64,000 nt of DNA from an uncultured bacterium (GTDB lineage Bacteria; UBP6; UBA1177). Where the stretch lies: NCBI GenBank assembly GCA_905233945.1, contig CAJOFY010000013.1:55376-119375 (forward strand). Reading direction: 5' to 3'. Below are positions 9,623 through 17,667 of the stretch, piece by piece. Every line of letters begins with the position of its first letter. Position 1 is the stretch's first letter. The notes beneath the pieces were generated by a model, which saw only the letters and a program-made list of their open reading frames with translations, had not been told where the DNA came from and did not search any database. The translations under genes were made by a program, and so were the position numbers.

Positions 9623-10558
9623 ATGGGAAACGAGATAGTAATTCACAACGAGAACCAACCCCAACTCGACATCGAAAGCAAAATTTTAGTTATTCGCGGA
9701 CAACAGGTGATGCTTGATCGAGACTTAGCTGAACTTTACGGTGTTGAAACCAGACTTTTGAATCAAGCAGTGAAAAGGAATCTGAAAAGATTTCCTGAAC
9801 GCTTTATGTTTCAACTTACTAAAGAGGAAATGTTATTGCTTGATGAATCACGTTCAAGATCACAAATTGTGATCTTGAACGATAAAAAAAGCCGAGGAAG
9901 CAATGTTAAATATCTGCCTTATGCCTTTACGGAACAAGGTGTAGCGATGCTTGCATCTGTTCTTAAAAGCGATACTGCAGTGCTGACAAGTATAATGATT
10001 ATCGATGCTTTTGTCGCTTTGAGGCGATTTGTGCAGGCAAATTCTCAAATTTTTCAAAGACTGGACTTTATGGAAAAACGACAGATAACAAGTGAGATTC
10101 ACTTGTTGGAACACGGTAAAAAAATCGACGAGCTTTTTGACAAAATGGACAGATACAAAATCAAGGATAAGCATGGAATCTTCTTCCAAGGACAGATTTT
10201 CGATGCTTATGCAAAATTCGAGTCTTTTATTGCTGAAGCGGAAAAAGAGATCGTTCTGATTGACAACTATGTTGATTTAACTGTTCTGGAACGCTTTGCG
10301 AAAAAGAAAAACGGTGTAAAAGTCACGATTTACACTTGTCCCAAAACTAAAATCACATCTCTCGACATCCAGAAATTCAATGAACAATATCCAGTGCTTG
10401 AACTAAGAAATACAGAAAAAATCCATGACCGCTTTTTGATAATTGACAACAAAATCCTTTACCATATCGGAGCATCAATCAAAGATTTAGGCAAAAAATG
10501 CTTCGGATTCGAAATCTTGGATTCATCGTGGATTCAAGAAATTATAAAAAATTTATAA
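9623..10558 (+). CDS. ORF6N-domain DNA-binding protein with PLD-like C-terminus
   Basis: The N-terminal third (SKILVIRGQQVMLDRDLAEL, then YGVETRLLNQAVKRNLKRFPERFMFQL) is an ORF6N domain, a DNA-binding module found in phage antirepressors and in stand-alone bacterial regulators. The C-terminal part contains HDRFLIIDNKILYHIG, which resembles a phospholipase-D-like HxxxxD fold, though the usual HxK is not seen. The product is 311 residues from ATG 9623; an ATG at 9593 would add 10 residues but lies at the predicted transcription start. It stands alone beside the CRISPR array. Target and role are unknown. Confidence 0.75.
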   Translation: MGNEIVIHNENQPQLDIESKILVIRGQQVMLDRDLAELYGVETRLLNQAVKRNLKRFPERFMFQLTKEEMLLLDESRSRSQIVILNDKKSRGSNVKYLPYAFTEQGVAMLASVLKSDTAVLTSIMIIDAFVALRRFVQANSQIFQRLDFMEKRQITSEIHLLEHGKKIDELFDKMDRYKIKDKHGIFFQGQIFDAYAKFESFIAEAEKEIVLIDNYVDLTVLERFAKKKNGVKVTIYTCPKTKITSLDIQKFNEQYPVLELRNTEKIHDRFLIIDNKILYHIGASIKDLGKKCFGFEILDSSWIQEIIKNL

Positions 10559-10568
10559 CCATCTAATT

Positions 10569-13500
10569 TTATTGACTAATTCCAAAATTCGAAATCATCT
10601 TCCCTGTCACAGATCCGGCGCACTTCACGATATCTTTCACTTTGCCATGGAAAACGACGTTCCCCCCTTCTTCGCCGCGTCCCGGACCGAGATCGATGAT
10701 GTAGTCGGCGCTTGCGATAATCTGGCTTCTGTGCTCGGCAACGATCACGGTGTGACCTGAATCGTTGAGTGTTTTAAAGATGTCAAGCAGTTTTTCCACA
10801 TCGGCGAAGTGAAGGCCTCTGCTTGGTTCATCGAAAATAAATATCGATTTTTCCTTACTTTTTTCAGTAGCGGCAGCGAAACTTCTGCCGAAATAAAGTC
10901 TCAGGAGTTCGCCCGAAGACAGACTTGAAACGCTTTGCGTCAGCTTGATGTAGCCAAGCCCGCAATCTCTAAGAATATTCAACATTTTCGAGATGTTGGC
11001 GTCGTCTTCAAAAAATTCGGCAGCTTCACTGATCTCCATATCGAGGATCTCCGCGATATTTTTCTCTTTGTATTTGAATTCAAGGATATTCGGCGCATAT
11101 CCCGTTCCGCCGCAGTCAGCACAGAAGTGTTCGACATTGCCCAAAAAATCCATCGAAACCGAGTTTCTCCCCTGCCCTTTGCAGGTTTTGCAGATGTCGT
11201 TTTTCGTGATCTTGAACGATTTTCCGAATTTCTTCTTTATCTTGTCGAAACACTCGGCGAATGAGGCGACATTCGATGATGTCGCGGAAATGTTTTCCGT
11301 GCTTTTCTCGTCGTAAAAAACCGGAATTTCATTAATATTTTCAGCTAAATACTTTATCAAAGTGGTTTTTCCGCTTCCCGAAAGTCCTGAAATGACCGTG
11401 GTTTTACCGAGCGGGATCGAAACCGAGATATTTTTGAGATTGTTTCTCGAAATGTTTGAAACTGTCAAGAAATCAGAGAATTCGGAATCTTTCAAAACAG
11501 GCTTGAAGTTGAGCGTTTTTGCAGTCCAGGAGTTTGATTTCATCAAGGATCCGACGTTTCCTTCAAAAACGATCTTTCCGCCGTTGCTTCCGCTTCCGGG
11601 GCCGCATTCGATGATGTTGTCGGCATATTTTATGATCTCGGGAACGTGCTCGACCGCAACTACCGTGTTCCCCTTCTCCACGATTTCCTTCAGAAGTTTC
11701 GCCATGTTTTCGCATTCAAGCGGATGAAGTCCCCGGCTCGGCTCATCGATCACATAGATCAGATTCTGCAGATCGTCAGCCGCGCTTTTAACAAGTCTGA
11801 GTCTCTCCCTCTCACCCGTCGAAAGCGTTGACGCGGCGCGCGATAGCGTTAGGTGGCCGATTCCAAGAGAAATGATCTTATTAACTTTTTCAGCGATCTC
11901 AGCCTTTATTTTAAGGAAGATCTCTTCATCGGTCTTATCTTCAAACGAAATCGTTTCAAGGATCTTTCCGATTTCTGAAACCGGTTTTTCACAGAATTCG
12001 TCGATCGACATTCCCGCGACTTTTACACTTAGAAGCTCTTTTTTCAGGCGTTTTCCGTTACATTCAGGGCAAACGGTTTTACCCATGAGATTGCGAAGTT
12101 CTTCCTCGTTTTTATTGCCCAAAGACCTGTAAAATTCATCAGTTATGAGATTTGCAAAACCGATCCACTTCCCCTGGAAAGTGTGCGTTCCAGTGACATT
12201 TCCCCGCTTGTATTCCCAGTTCACATCGAAAACATCTTCTCCCGCTCCGAACATCGCGATCTCGAATTCTTTCTCAGTGAGCTCTTTCACCGGCTTTGAA
12301 AAATCAATCCCGAGCTTTTTCCCCGCCGCAAAAAGAGTGTGGATGAACTGCCCGTCTTTGTCTGCGTAAAAACGCCCCTGCTTTGTCGCCGCAAGGGCTC
12401 CGTCTGCAAAAGAAAGCTCGCGGTTTATCGAAAGTTTTTCAAGATCGCAGCTTAGAATAAAGCCGGTTCCGGAGCACTTTCCGCAAGCCCCTTTTTCGGA
12501 ATTGAAAGAGAAATCTCCCGCCGTGAAAGCGCACTTTTCGCCGTTTTCAAGCCGTCCGGCACGCGAAAAAAGCATACGCACGAATTCGTATATCCCGCTC
12601 AACGTCCCTACAGTCGAGCGGATCCCCGCGACCGAAAATTTCGCTGAAACGCCGATCCCCGCACGCAGTCCGTCGCATTTTGAGACCGAACTCTGGTTTT
12701 TGCCTAGAAGAAAAGTCTTTACATAAGGCGAAACTCCGCAGAGGACAGCCTTTATGCTTTCTACAAAAAGAGTGTCGAAGGCGAGACTCGTTTTTCCGCT
12801 TCCCGAAAGACCGCATACGACATTGAATTTATTGGGTTTTATCTTCAAATCGACATTTTTGAGATTGTGCGTTTCAATGCTCTGCAAAACAATTTCTTTA
12901 GTGAGTTCCGCTTCGTAGTTCCCCTCTTTCGCAGCCTCTTTTTCAAGTGAAAAGCTCTCGTTTTCACCGAAGCTGATAACGTTGTCGGCGAGCCTCAAAA
13001 ATACAGGGTTGTTGTCGCTCGCAAGGACTGTTACCCCCGATTCCGCGACACTTTTCAGTATCCCGACAAATTTTTCGATATCGGCAGGATGCAGCCCGGC
13101 AGTAGGCTCCTCGAAAATCAGGACTGAGTTTTCCTTTATCTTTGAAAGCCAGAGCGCAAGTTTTATCCGCTGCGCCTCTCCGCCCGAAAGCGTCGACGAT
13201 GGCTGTCCGAGAAGCAAATATCCGATCCCGAGACGGGCCATTATATCGAGAGTTTTTGTGATCTGCTTATTTTCCTTAAAGAAATCAAGTGCCTGAGACA
13301 CCGTAAGATTGAGAACGTCATAAATCGATAGTCCATTCACTTTGACTTCAAGAACTTCGTCGATGAAGCGTTTTCCGTTGCATTTGTCGCAAACAGTCTC
13401 AACGCTTCCCATGAACTTCATTCCGGTTTCTATCACTCCGCCGCCTTCGCATTTGGGGCACCTTCCCGCTTCTCCGTTGAAAGAAAAATGGGATTTCGAA

Positions 13501-15143
13501 AAGCCGCGTTTTTTGGCTTCCTCAGTAGAGGCGAACAAGTCTCTTATCTTATCGAAAACTCCGGTGTAAGTGGCGGGATTCGATCTGGAAGTGCGCCCTA
13601 TCGGAGAGCGGTCTATTTTTTCATAAGTTATTGATTTTTCTTCAAGTTCTTTAATATATGAATCAAGGAACTCTTTCTTTTCGACTGACGATCTTCCGCA
13701 TACGGCGTTGAGTTTTCCGCTTATGATCTCACTTCCTAAATTGAACACGGACGCGCTGTTTTCATACTTTTTGAGAGCAAGAGCAGTCGGAGTGGCAAGG
13801 GTTTCCGCGTTTTTCAAAAAGTCGTCAACTCTTCCCGAAAAAAGGATCTCTCCCCCTTCCGTGCCGCCGCCCGGGCCAGTTTCCACGATGTTGTCCGCCA
13901 TTCTGATAGCGTCGATATCGTGCTCTACAGCAATCACCGTGTTTCCGTTGTCGCGGATCTTTATGAGGAGACTGAGTACATTTTTTAGTTCGCCGCGGCT
14001 AAGCCCGATACTCGGCTCGTCAAAAACGAAAGTCGTCCCTTTCAGAGGACTCGATGCGGCCGAAGCTATTCTTATCCTCTGGATCTCGCTTGAATTGAGC
14101 TCGCTTGAATTTTCAGAAAGGGTCAAGTGACGAAGGCCGATATTTATGAGTTCAAGAAGCAACTTATTGATTTCATTTATTATTTTCTGCTCGGCAAGAG
14201 TGAGTTCTTTTGCGTTTTCAGTGAGGAACTCAACCGCTTTTTCCAAATTCATATCGCAGATCTCGGCAATATTCTTACCTGCGATTTTCACTGCGAGAGC
14301 GGTGTCATTAAGCCTTGCGCCGCCGCATTTTTTGCACTTTACCGAGCGGACGAAACGGAGGATATTGGGGTTCCTGTCACGTTTCAGGATCTCTTCCATA
14401 ACGTTGACTACCCCTTTGTAGTAGCCTTCTTCGCGCGGTTTTGCCGTGATCCCCGTCCATTTCATGCGGCTTTCGAGGGTGTGCTTGCCAAAAGCGACCT
14501 TTATCTTCTCGCTACCGAAAAATATGACGTCAAGCTGCTCTTTCGTGAGGTCGCAAAGCGGCGTATCGACCGAAAAACCGTGCGCACGGCACACTTCGTC
14601 AAGGACATCGAGAGTCACCTGCGAATAGATTATGTAGCCGTTCGGAGCGGTTATCTTCAAAGCACGCTCGCGGATCGACTTTTTCCAGTCCGCGACAATG
14701 AGATCGGGATCGAGAAAATCCTCTACCCCGTTTCCTTTGCACGCTTCGCAGTAACCGAGAGCCGAATTGAAGGAAAAAACAGAGCGCGAAATCCCCGCAT
14801 GACGGGCGAAAAGAACGCGCAGAAGGTCGTAGATCCCCGAAAAAGTGCCGACAGTTGAAACCGAAGTCGCGACATCCGCCCTCTGGTCAACAGCAAGAGA
14901 AGCGTCAAGACCGCTTATGAGCTCGGCTGCGGGCTTTTTCGTCACGCCGAAAAACTTCCTCTGCCATGCAGGGAACGACGAAAGATAGAGCCGCTGCGAC
15001 TCCTTGAAAAGCGTGTTGTAGACAAGCGACGACTTGCCGCTGCCCGAAACACCCGTCACGACCGTGAATTTTCCCTTTTCAAATTCAACACTTATGTTCT
15101 TAAGATTGTTCTCTGTGCAGTTTGTGATTTTTATTGTGTTCAT
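10569..15143 (-). CDS. double-length UvrA-like ABC ATPase (four nucleotide-binding domains)
   Basis: UvrA-family proteins are soluble DNA-binding ATPases without membrane segments. Normal UvrA has two ABC domains in about 940 residues; this product has 1524 and four. Walker A motifs read GVSGSGKSS, a degenerate CGRSSVEKK, GLSGSGKTS and GLSGSGKTT. Walker B motifs read FVFDEP, LIFEEP, YVIDEP and FIFDEP. Signature motifs are clear in copies 2-4 (LSGGEAQR, LSTGERERL, LSSGELLRL) and eroded in copy 1. CxxC zinc modules occur in each half. It therefore looks like two UvrA-like units in tandem. Paired double UvrAs are known in Chlamydia; whether this one acts in excision repair or in resistance is unknown. 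No uvrB or uvrC is near. Confidence 0.85.
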   Translation of the reverse strand: MNTIKITNCTENNLKNISVEFEKGKFTVVTGVSGSGKSSLVYNTLFKESQRLYLSSFPAWQRKFFGVTKKPAAELISGLDASLAVDQRADVATSVSTVGTFSGIYDLLRVLFARHAGISRSVFSFNSALGYCEACKGNGVEDFLDPDLIVADWKKSIRERALKITAPNGYIIYSQVTLDVLDEVCRAHGFSVDTPLCDLTKEQLDVIFFGSEKIKVAFGKHTLESRMKWTGITAKPREEGYYKGVVNVMEEILKRDRNPNILRFVRSVKCKKCGGARLNDTALAVKIAGKNIAEICDMNLEKAVEFLTENAKELTLAEQKIINEINKLLLELINIGLRHLTLSENSSELNSSEIQRIRIASAASSPLKGTTFVFDEPSIGLSRGELKNVLSLLIKIRDNGNTVIAVEHDIDAIRMADNIVETGPGGGTEGGEILFSGRVDDFLKNAETLATPTALALKKYENSASVFNLGSEIISGKLNAVCGRSSVEKKEFLDSYIKELEEKSITYEKIDRSPIGRTSRSNPATYTGVFDKIRDLFASTEEAKKRGFSKSHFSFNGEAGRCPKCEGGGVIETGMKFMGSVETVCDKCNGKRFIDEVLEVKVNGLSIYDVLNLTVSQALDFFKENKQITKTLDIMARLGIGYLLLGQPSSTLSGGEAQRIKLALWLSKIKENSVLIFEEPTAGLHPADIEKFVGILKSVAESGVTVLASDNNPVFLRLADNVISFGENESFSLEKEAAKEGNYEAELTKEIVLQSIETHNLKNVDLKIKPNKFNVVCGLSGSGKTSLAFDTLFVESIKAVLCGVSPYVKTFLLGKNQSSVSKCDGLRAGIGVSAKFSVAGIRSTVGTLSGIYEFVRMLFSRAGRLENGEKCAFTAGDFSFNSEKGACGKCSGTGFILSCDLEKLSINRELSFADGALAATKQGRFYADKDGQFIHTLFAAGKKLGIDFSKPVKELTEKEFEIAMFGAGEDVFDVNWEYKRGNVTGTHTFQGKWIGFANLITDEFYRSLGNKNEEELRNLMGKTVCPECNGKRLKKELLSVKVAGMSIDEFCEKPVSEIGKILETISFEDKTDEEIFLKIKAEIAEKVNKIISLGIGHLTLSRAASTLSTGERERLRLVKSAADDLQNLIYVIDEPSRGLHPLECENMAKLLKEIVEKGNTVVAVEHVPEIIKYADNIIECGPGSGSNGGKIVFEGNVGSLMKSNSWTAKTLNFKPVLKDSEFSDFLTVSNISRNNLKNISVSIPLGKTTVISGLSGSGKTTLIKYLAENINEIPVFYDEKSTENISATSSNVASFAECFDKIKKKFGKSFKITKNDICKTCKGQGRNSVSMDFLGNVEHFCADCGGTGYAPNILEFKYKEKNIAEILDMEISEAAEFFEDDANISKMLNILRDCGLGYIKLTQSVSSLSSGELLRLYFGRSFAAATEKSKEKSIFIFDEPSRGLHFADVEKLLDIFKTLNDSGHTVIVAEHRSQIIASADYIIDLGPGRGEEGGNVVFHGKVKDIVKCAGSVTGKMISNFGISQ

Positions 15144-15172
15144 CGCTAAAAAGCTCCTAAAAAAACCGCCGG

Positions 15173-15200
15173 ATTATAGCGGAAAAACGGTCGAAAACAA
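15173..15200 (-). promoter_or_regulatory. promoter of the UvrA-like gene
   Basis: On the minus strand TTGTTT (15195-15200), 16 bases, TATAAT (15173-15178) with a GC just before the -10. The same block recurs upstream of two other minus-strand genes (45190-45217 and 47598-47625). Confidence 0.65.
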
Positions 15201-15211
15201 GGATTGAAAAT

Positions 15212-15239
15212 TTGCCTTTCAATGCACTCTTTCTATATT
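15212..15239 (+). promoter_or_regulatory. candidate promoter of the flavin reductase gene
   Basis: TTGCCT at 15212-15217, 16 bases, TATATT at 15234-15239, about 38 bases before the ATG at 15278. It is divergent from the UvrA-like promoter, 12 bases away. Confidence 0.5.
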
Positions 15240-15277
15240 TTCCTGTTTTTATTGTTTTTAACTGAAACGGGGGACAC

Positions 15278-15745
15278 ATGAACGAGATCTTTTCTCTCTT
15301 CAACGACAAGTGGGCACTTCTCAGCGCGGGAACGAAGGATAAGCACAATTCCATGACCATAAGCTGGGGCGGCATGGGAACGCTTTGGAACAAACCGGTC
15401 GTCACGGTTTATGTCAGACCGAACAGGCACACATACAGTTTTATGAATGAAAACGACTACTTCACAGTCAGTTTCTATCCTGAGGAATGCAGAAATGCGC
15501 TCACGCTGATGGGGAGCAAGTCAGGGCGCGACATCGACAAAGACGCGGCGAGCGGACTTACGGTAAAAGACCTCGGAAAAGCGGTCAGTTACGAAGAAGC
15601 CGAAGTCACCCTTCTCTGCAAAAAGATCTATTTTCAGGATATGAACAAGGAAAACATGCTTTTAGACTCGGCGAAAGATTTTTACAGCAACGAAGCACCT
15701 CACAGGATCTTCATCGGTGAAGTCGTTGAAACGATAAGACGATAA
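15278..15745 (+). CDS. flavin reductase-like FMN-binding protein
   Basis: The 155-residue product fits the DIM6/NTAB (flavin reductase-like) family: a small split-barrel that binds FMN and reduces it or serves as an electron carrier. The run TKDKHNSMTISWGGMGTLWNKPV, followed by VTVYVRPNRHTYSFMNEND and FTVSFYPEE, is the usual FMN-binding layout. GGGG precedes the ATG. The neighbour downstream is the hydrogenase maturation operon, but a separate promoter lies between, so a functional link is only a possibility. Exact substrate unknown. Confidence 0.8.
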   Translation: MNEIFSLFNDKWALLSAGTKDKHNSMTISWGGMGTLWNKPVVTVYVRPNRHTYSFMNENDYFTVSFYPEECRNALTLMGSKSGRDIDKDAASGLTVKDLGKAVSYEEAEVTLLCKKIYFQDMNKENMLLDSAKDFYSNEAPHRIFIGEVVETIRR

Positions 15746-15761
15746 CTGTAAATTTTTTTAT

Positions 15762-15789
15762 TTGACAAGCCCATTTTGAACCGTATCAT
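15762..15789 (+). promoter_or_regulatory. promoter of the TM1266-hydG operon
   Basis: A consensus TTGACA at 15762-15767, 16 bases, TATCAT at 15784-15789. The leader to the first ATG would be about 60 bases; no riboswitch-like fold was recognised in it. Confidence 0.65.
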
Positions 15790-15856
15790 GCGGTGTCTGA
15801 GATGTCGAAGGTCGGCATCGAAGTTTTTTTATTAACTTATCCAAAAGAGGTGTCTG

Positions 15857-16141
15857 ATGGAAAAGAGAGTCGGATCGGTTCTGATCGTTGTTACCGAAAA
15901 AGAAAATGTTTCTAAATTAAACACAGTCCTTTCACAGCACGGTGATATCATCGTCGGCAGAATGGGCCTCAATCTCGGGCTTCCCGGAGCTCAGGTTATC
16001 TCGCTTGTCGTCCACGGCACGACAGACAGGATCTCCTCGCTTACCGGAAAGGTCGGCAAACTCAAAGGCTTCGAAGTCAAGTCTGTTTTAAGCAAATACG
16101 CTGAAGAAGACGGAGTTGAAGATGAAGTCGCTGAACACTGA
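15857..16141 (+). CDS. TM1266-family iron-only hydrogenase system regulator
   Basis: This 94-residue protein matches the small ACT-like TM1266 family that is almost always found beside [FeFe]-hydrogenase maturation genes. Features: RVGSVLIVVTEKENV, GDIIVGRMGLN and ISLVVHGTTDRISSLTGKVGKL. Members are thought to sense a ligand or metal and to regulate the hydrogenase system; the ligand is not known to me. AGAGG precedes the ATG. The gene overlaps hydG by 20 bases, which supports coupled expression. Confidence 0.85.
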   Translation: MEKRVGSVLIVVTEKENVSKLNTVLSQHGDIIVGRMGLNLGLPGAQVISLVVHGTTDRISSLTGKVGKLKGFEVKSVLSKYAEEDGVEDEVAEH

Positions 16142-17510
16142 AAAAATTTTTATCGATCGCGAGAAACTCTACGGTCTTATCGACCAGAAAGTAACGGACA
16201 GCCAGGTTGACGAAGTCCTCAACCGCGCAATGCAGCTCAAAGGTCTCGACCTTAAAGACGCTGCTGTTCTTCTCAACATCAAGGACGAAAAACAGCGCAA
16301 CAAGGTTTTCGAAGCAGCAGGAAAAGCTAAAGAGATAATTTACGGCAAAAGAATAGTTCTCTTCGCTCCGCTTTATCTCGGCAACGTCTGCACGAACAAC
16401 TGCGTTTACTGCTCGTTCAGAAAGGACAACACCGCACTCAAACGTGCAATACTCACCGATGAGCAGATCCAGGACGAGACAAGACTGCTCCTCAAAATGG
16501 GACACAAAAGACTTCTCGTCATCGGCGGCGAAGCAAGGGCGACGGATGTCGAATACTACGCTCACTCGATCAGAAAAGTCTATGAGACAAACTGGAACGG
16601 CAACACCGTCCGCAGGATCAACGTCGAGATCGCGCCTCAGAGCGAGGACAACTTCAGACTTCTGAAGAAAGAGAAGATCGGAACGTACATCTGTTTCCAG
16701 GAAACCTACGACGAAAAACTCTATCCCGAGTTCCATCCGAGCGGCCTCAAAGCTGACTACGGCTGGAGACTTCTCGTTATGGACAGAGCTCTCCGCGCAG
16801 GACTCAACGATGTCGGTATCGGCGCACTTTTCGGACTTACCGACTACCGTTTCGAGACTCTTGCACTTCTAGAGCACGCTAACCACCTTGACAAAACCTA
16901 CGGAATCGGTCCGCACACTGTCAGCGTTCCCAGAATCGAACCGGCAGAAGGCGCACCGCTTTCATACGCGATCCCGCATCCGGTAAGCGATGACGAATTC
17001 ATGCTTTTAGTAGCTGTAATCAGACTTTCGCTTCCCTACACCGGCATCATCCTTTCGACCCGTGAAAACGACAAGATCAGAACTCGCCTTCTCCACTACG
17101 GTGTCAGCCAGGTCAGTGCTGCAAGCAGGACCAATCCCGGCGGATACGAAGAAGACGAGGCTGGTGCTCAGTTCTCACTCGGCGATCACAGAAGTGTTGA
17201 CGAGGTCGTCTCCTCGCTCATCGACGGCGGCTACATTCCTTCATTCTGCACTGGCTGCTACCGCAGAGGCCGCGTAGGCGCAGACTTCATGGATCTCGCA
17301 AAACCGGGACTTATCCACGAATTCTGCCTTCCGAACGGAATGCTCACATTCAAGGAATACCTTGAAGACTTCGCTTCACCTGAAACCAAGGCGAAAGGCG
17401 AAAAACTTCTCGTCAAACTCATGGAAGATATCGAAAATCCTGAAAGAAGAGCGAAAACTCAGGAACTTCTCGGTGAAATCGAAAAAGGCAAAAGAGACCT
17501 TTACTTCTAA
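16122..17510 (+). CDS. hydG: [FeFe]-hydrogenase H-cluster maturase HydG (radical SAM)
   Basis: HydG cleaves tyrosine to supply CO and cyanide for the H-cluster of [FeFe]-hydrogenase. The radical SAM site CxxxCxxC is present in CTNNCVYCSF, and the C-terminal second-cluster motif CxxCx22C is present in FCTGCYRRGRV...HEFC. Length (462) is normal. I start at ATG 16122, with GGAG six bases upstream, instead of the TTG at 16116. It overlaps the TM1266-family gene. hydE, hydF and the hydrogenase itself are not in the window. This indicates an anaerobic, hydrogen-metabolising host. Confidence 0.95.
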   Translation: MKSLNTEKIFIDREKLYGLIDQKVTDSQVDEVLNRAMQLKGLDLKDAAVLLNIKDEKQRNKVFEAAGKAKEIIYGKRIVLFAPLYLGNVCTNNCVYCSFRKDNTALKRAILTDEQIQDETRLLLKMGHKRLLVIGGEARATDVEYYAHSIRKVYETNWNGNTVRRINVEIAPQSEDNFRLLKKEKIGTYICFQETYDEKLYPEFHPSGLKADYGWRLLVMDRALRAGLNDVGIGALFGLTDYRFETLALLEHANHLDKTYGIGPHTVSVPRIEPAEGAPLSYAIPHPVSDDEFMLLVAVIRLSLPYTGIILSTRENDKIRTRLLHYGVSQVSAASRTNPGGYEEDEAGAQFSLGDHRSVDEVVSSLIDGGYIPSFCTGCYRRGRVGADFMDLAKPGLIHEFCLPNGMLTFKEYLEDFASPETKAKGEKLLVKLMEDIENPERRAKTQELLGEIEKGKRDLYF

Positions 17511-17570
17511 ACCGCAATTTAGACACAAGCCTTCTATACCTACCCCTCAGCCGCAACCTCACCCCTTTTA

Positions 17571-17597
17571 TTCCCCTCTCCAGAGTGGCGAGGGGAA
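17571..17597. repeat. inverted repeat after hydG
   Basis: TTCCCCTC (17571-17578) pairs with GAGGGGAA (17590-17597), an 8-base perfect stem with an 11-base loop in a C-rich context. It could be a bidirectional terminator between the convergent hydG and the next gene, or a REP-like element; there is no strong T-run. Confidence 0.5.
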
Positions 17598-17667
17598 AAT
17601 CAAGCGAAGGAATTTTAGTATGCGGACAGAGCAAATCTGCCAGCATTTTTATATCGTGACATTACAT

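Noticed and set aside
14127..14858. Long plus-strand frame (243 residues) inside the UvrA-like gene
   Set aside because: Antisense shadow of a strong coding frame; no family match and no ribosome site.
16077..16736. Minus-strand frame of 219 residues opposite the start of hydG
   Set aside because: Shadow of the hydG radical SAM region.
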